From Thermomicrobiales bacterium (GTDB lineage: Bacteria; Chloroflexota; Chloroflexia; Thermomicrobiales; UBA6265): a DNA stretch of 64,000 nt. Positions 60,901-64,000 of the stretch are shown piece after piece. The notes beneath the pieces were generated by a model. The model saw nothing but the letters and a program-made list of their open reading frames with translations, was not told where the DNA came from and made no database searches. The stretch is from the NCBI GenBank assembly GCA_020432165.1, contig JAGQGU010000005.1:62001-126000 (forward strand), written 5' to 3'. Positions within the stretch are counted from its first letter, which is position 1, and each line of letters begins with the position of its first letter. The position numbers and the translations under genes are program-made.

Positions 60901-62423
60901 TCATCGCCCATACTCCAGGTTGGTTCTTTCTTCTCACCGGCCATGGGATTGATGATCAAACGCAGATCCTCGGCGCTGTAGCCGAAGGCCTGCTGCATCT
61001 GCACGACATCGGGTGGTGTCTTGGTTGCGGCCAGGCGCGTCTTGGCATCAGCCTCCGGACCAACCGGTAGTGGCTCATCGGCCGCCGGTGGGAAAGCAAG
61101 CGGAATCCGATGCTCCTCGATCCAGCGGGCATAGGGCGCATTCGTTGCCACGGCATGCTTGAGGTCGGCGTTGTGCAGTACCTCGCCAGCGTCGGTGTCG
61201 ACCAGAATCATCTGCCCGGGACCGAGGCGACCGCGTTCGATCACACTGGCCGGATCGATCTCGACCGTGCCGGATTCCGAGCCACAGACGAAGAGTCCGT
61301 CTTCAGTGATGGCATAGCGCAACGGACGCAAACCATTTCGGTCGAGCGCGGCCCCGGCAAGCACGCCATCGGAAAAACCGAGTGCGGCCGGACCGTCCCA
61401 CTGCTCCATCAGACCAGCGTGGAAATCGTAGAACGCACGCAGATCGGCATCCATTTCCGGTAGCTGCTCCCATGGTTCCGGCACACTCATCATCAGTGCG
61501 TGTGGCAGGGAGCGTCCGTTATGGCGGAGAAGCTCGATTGCGGTATCAAGGCTGAGCGAATCGCTGCCCTGCATGGCGATGGGCGGGTTGAGCGCAACCG
61601 TTTCCTCTCCATCCTTCATGGTCAGATGCGGTGCCCGCGCACGCATCCAGGCGCGATTGCCCTGCACGGTATTGATCTCGCCATTGTGAGCAATAAAGCG
61701 GAAGGGCTGGGCAAGACCCCAGGTCGGCTGGGTATTTGTGCTAAAGCGCTGGTGGAAAAGAGCAATGGCCGATTCCACACGCGGATCGGCCAAATCGGGA
61801 TAGAAGCGAGCAAGGTCTTCTGGCAAACAGAAGCCTTTGTAGATAAGGGTGCGGCTACTACAGGAGACTGCAAAGAAATCGTCATCGGTAAGGCCGTACC
61901 CGCGGAGCGCCACTTCAATCTGGCGTCGCGTAAGCATGAGCTTGCGCTCGAATTCACCTGTGGAAATACCTTCTGGTCGGCTGATAAGCACCTGCACAAT
62001 CGCCGGGAGAGTATCCAGTGCCGACTGCCCGAGTATGCCGGGTTGCGTTGGTACCTCGCGGAGGGCGAGCACGCTGAGACCGCGCGCGGTCACAGTCTCG
62101 GTCACAATACCGAGCACGTTATCGTCATTCCGTGGCAGGAAGAGCATGGCGACACCGTAGTCACCCTGCCCCAGATCACCGTGACCGTTATCTGCAAGTG
62201 TGTCCGCGAAGAGCGCATGCGGCACCTGAATCATGATGCCGGCGCCATCACCCGTGCGGGCATCGGCACCGACAGCACCGCGGTGGGTGAGGTTTACCAG
62301 ACCCGCCAGTGCCTTCTCCACAATCTCACGACTGCGGGTGCCATCGATCTTCACCACCAAACCAACACCGCAGGCATCATGCTCGAGCATCGGATCATAC
62401 AACGGCCAGGATTGTGTGCTCAT
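57933..62423 (-). CDS. gltB: Glutamate synthase, large subunit
   Basis: 1496 residues. A 17-residue propeptide precedes the catalytic Cys18 ([10 protein letters not shown]) of the glutamine amidotransferase domain. The FMN/2-oxoglutarate barrel has [20 protein letters not shown] and [24 protein letters not shown]. The 3Fe-4S cluster Cys residues lie in [17 protein letters not shown] (about 1125-1145), and the C-terminal beta-helix domain ends near the stop. It makes glutamate from glutamine and 2-oxoglutarate. gltD is not adjacent. ATG 62423 has GGAG eight bases upstream. Confidence 0.96.
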   Translation of the reverse strand: [1496 protein letters not shown]

Positions 62424-62725
62424 GCGATTTCTCCAAATCAACTTCTATACGCCCCTGCCTCTATTAAGCGCGGAGCACGAATACATATATGTGTAGTGTC
62501 GATAGAGGCCCGGAAGAACCACCATGTTCCGGAGCGAGGGCCAACAGCAGACGTCGTTGTGCTGGGTCTTTATTGTAAAAACTGCACTGCCACTTGTGGA
62601 AGTGGCACAATACCCCGATTCTCATCCACACATTTGGACTTTCGGTACAAAATGGTGCAATATGACAAACGTCGAGGCTGGCAAACCGCCCAGACACATC
62701 AGTTGACCAGCAATCGAGGTCCAAA
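62424..62725. other. Divergent regulatory gap between gltB and the GS-family gene
   Basis: About 300 bases with no gene. It holds palindrome ACATATATGT (62483-62492), nested repeats around CCGGAA/TTCCGG within GGCCCG...GGGCC (about 62509-62545), and a perfect hairpin TGCCACTT/AAGTGGCA around GTGG (62588-62607). A short frame at 62524-62706 has no SD. These repeats may be binding sites for a nitrogen regulator; I recognise none with certainty and see no glutamine riboswitch consensus. Confidence 0.5.
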
Positions 62726-64000
62726 ATGACTGTTGAAGATCCGTTATTTGCCACACCATCATCCGAAGATATCGAGCGCACAATGGATATCCTGGGCGAG
62801 AACGGTGTGAGTCTTGTCCATCTGCAGTTCAGCGATATCGCCGGAGGCGGCCGTACCGTCAGTATCCCGACAGCGCTCTTGCCGCGCGTCTTTCGCAGAG
62901 GATTCCGCTTCGATGGCTCTGCCATGAGTGGCGGCATGCGGCAGGTGGAAGTCGATCTCTTCCTCATGCCCGATCCCAGCACCCTGGTGGTGCTACCCCC
63001 GCTGCCTGATCGACCACGACGCGCCTTCATCTACTGCTGGGTAACGCGACGCGGCGGACAACCCTTTGCGGGCGATCCGCGCACGATCTTGCAGAAACAA
63101 CTCAATCGAGCCAGTGCCATTGGTCTCGACTATCGCGTTGGTATCGAACTGGAGTTTTATCTCTATAAGGGAGAATCGCTCGCCACCGCGTCCTTCGAAA
63201 GCCCCCATGTCAGCCCGAGCTACTTCAGCGATAGCGATGTGGGGACAGCTCTGGTACGCGACCATATCGTCGCCTGGACGCATGAGCTGGGGCTGGGAGT
63301 ACACGGTGCCCACCACGAGACTGGGCCGGGCCAACAGGAGATCGATCTGCGCCACCTTGGTGGTATCCGCATTGCCGATCAGCTAAACAGCACCCGTCAA
63401 CTCATCCGTGTCATCGCCGAACAGCACAACATGAAGGTAACCTTCATGGCCAAACCTTTCGACGATGCACCTGGTAGCGGTATGCACCTCTTCCAACGGT
63501 TACTCAAACTGGATGACGGTACCGATCTGCTCCGCGGGGAAGATGGCGCTGATATCAGCGCGATTGCCGGACACATGATTGCTGGCCAGATTCGCCATGC
63601 GAGCGCGATGAGCGCGATCCTCAACACCACGGTGAACAGCTACAAGCGCCTGGCGGATGGGCATCGAGCTCCGGCCTGGGCGACCTGGGCGCGGGTGAGC
63701 GAATCGTCGCTCCTGCGTGTGCCGAGCACACCGGAAGGCACACTCACCGATATCGAGCTGCGCAGCCCGGATCCGATGGCGAATCCCTACCTTGCCATTG
63801 CGGTAGCGTTGGGGGCAGCCGTGGATGGTATTGAACAGAAACTCGATCCTCCCGGTGCCTTTGATGAGAATCTGGTGCACTACAACGAGGAAGAATTCGC
63901 ACGGTTTGGGGTTGAACAACTCCCACAGACACTTGGTGAGGCGATTACCAATCTAACGCACGATGACACGATGCGCGAGATCCTCGGCCACTTCATCGTC
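62726..64000 (+). CDS. Glutamine synthetase family protein (3' end cut by window)
   Basis: 425 codons are visible of an expected 440-450. Type I GS fold: FDGSAMSGGMRQ, catalytic Glu pair ELEFYL (141, 143), HHETGPGQQEIDL, GSGMHLF (His254), VNSYKRL and ELRSPDPMANPYLA. Two normally invariant segments differ: the metal/NGSGMH site reads DDAPGSGMH, and the Arg of NRSA is Glu326 (WARVSESSLLRVP). Such changes occur in GS homologues that act on other amines, so glutamine synthesis is uncertain, although gltB lies divergently. ATG 62726 has GAGGT upstream. Confidence 0.85.
   Translation, partial: MTVEDPLFATPSSEDIERTMDILGENGVSLVHLQFSDIAGGGRTVSIPTALLPRVFRRGFRFDGSAMSGGMRQVEVDLFLMPDPSTLVVLPPLPDRPRRAFIYCWVTRRGGQPFAGDPRTILQKQLNRASAIGLDYRVGIELEFYLYKGESLATASFESPHVSPSYFSDSDVGTALVRDHIVAWTHELGLGVHGAHHETGPGQQEIDLRHLGGIRIADQLNSTRQLIRVIAEQHNMKVTFMAKPFDDAPGSGMHLFQRLLKLDDGTDLLRGEDGADISAIAGHMIAGQIRHASAMSAILNTTVNSYKRLADGHRAPAWATWARVSESSLLRVPSTPEGTLTDIELRSPDPMANPYLAIAVALGAAVDGIEQKLDPPGAFDENLVHYNEEEFARFGVEQLPQTLGEAITNLTHDDTMREILGHFIV

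Noticed and set aside
62524-62706. Small frame in the gltB/GS gap
   Set aside because: No SD, no recognisable feature, and it overlaps inverted repeats better explained as regulatory sites.
62424-62725. Glutamine riboswitch upstream of the GS-family gene
   Set aside because: I could not find a convincing consensus; hairpins are present but of other sequence.

Overview
The window looks like a piece of a Chloroflexota chromosome, possibly of the Thermomicrobia or a related lineage. This is an inference from several features together: moderately high GC, a futalosine-pathway-like protein, a mannosylglycerate-hydrolase-like GH63 enzyme, a stand-alone methylmalonyl-CoA mutase large subunit, Tat-exported solute-binding and 'PDVVNYQ' proteins, and many intergenic GC-rich hairpins. 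I see no rRNA, tRNA, CRISPR array, phage or insertion sequence. Genes are closely packed with frequent ATGA/GTGA overlaps and several GTG or TTG starts behind good Shine-Dalgarno (SD) sites.

Layout. 1-9400 (all minus): pheA, an MqnA-like protein, prfA-prmC, a Na+/H+ antiporter, an ABC-F ATPase with an attenuator-like leader, and an ECF sigma factor overlapping a membrane-anchored beta-propeller protein (cut by the window edge). 9474-15796 (plus): thpR with a promoter placed for a leaderless mRNA, a DUF3817 protein, aspA, a Gfo/Idh/MocA oxidoreductase, and two tandem near-identical Tat-exported proteins of unknown function with TTG starts. 15855-22813 (minus): an FAD oxidoreductase, a propionate module (mutase, HD phosphohydrolase, epimerase) and cell-shape genes (PBP2, mreD). 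23009-27897 (plus): a fatty-acid cluster with two ketoacyl-ACP synthases and fabD, interrupted by a tandem repeat array. 27972-31267 (minus): proline dehydrogenase with a DUF1232 protein and an Arg-rich Cys-motif protein, and a GH63 enzyme. 31365-35847 (plus): an HD phosphohydrolase, a 40-residue membrane protein, and a TetR regulator with two palindromic operators before an MMPL exporter. 35888-44077: amidase, YggT, a membrane-anchored MutS-like ATPase, a ferritin-like protein, an ArsR-type regulator, a nucleoside phosphorylase and typA. 44330-47140: a Tat-exported peptide-type solute-binding protein and a Phd/PIN toxin-antitoxin pair. 47209-64000: proS, a GH76-like enzyme, cobalamin adenosyltransferase, a second Gfo/Idh oxidoreductase, DUF1003, a D-threonine-aldolase-like enzyme, an isochorismatase-like hydrolase, an MprF-like lipid aminoacyltransferase with a rhomboid-like partner, gltB, and divergently a glutamine-synthetase-family gene cut by the right edge.

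How genes work together. Mutase, epimerase and cobalamin adenosyltransferase belong to one B12-dependent propionyl-CoA/methylmalonyl-CoA route, although the adenosyltransferase is over 30 kb away and the B12-binding mutase subunit is not in the window. GltB and the GS-family protein share a divergent regulatory region. PrmC methylates the release factor encoded just upstream.

The most unusual feature is a family of about ten hairpin elements. Each lies 3' of a gene in the same orientation (stop codon, then a CGTAGG tag, then a stem whose sequence varies but still pairs), nearly always within 16 bases of the stop codon. In two cases the tag itself supplies the TAG stop. The elements lack U-tracts, whereas other operons here end in ordinary U-tract hairpins. 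A second candidate is the ABC-F leader, with promoter, short SD-preceded ORF and intrinsic terminator just before the ribosome-binding site.
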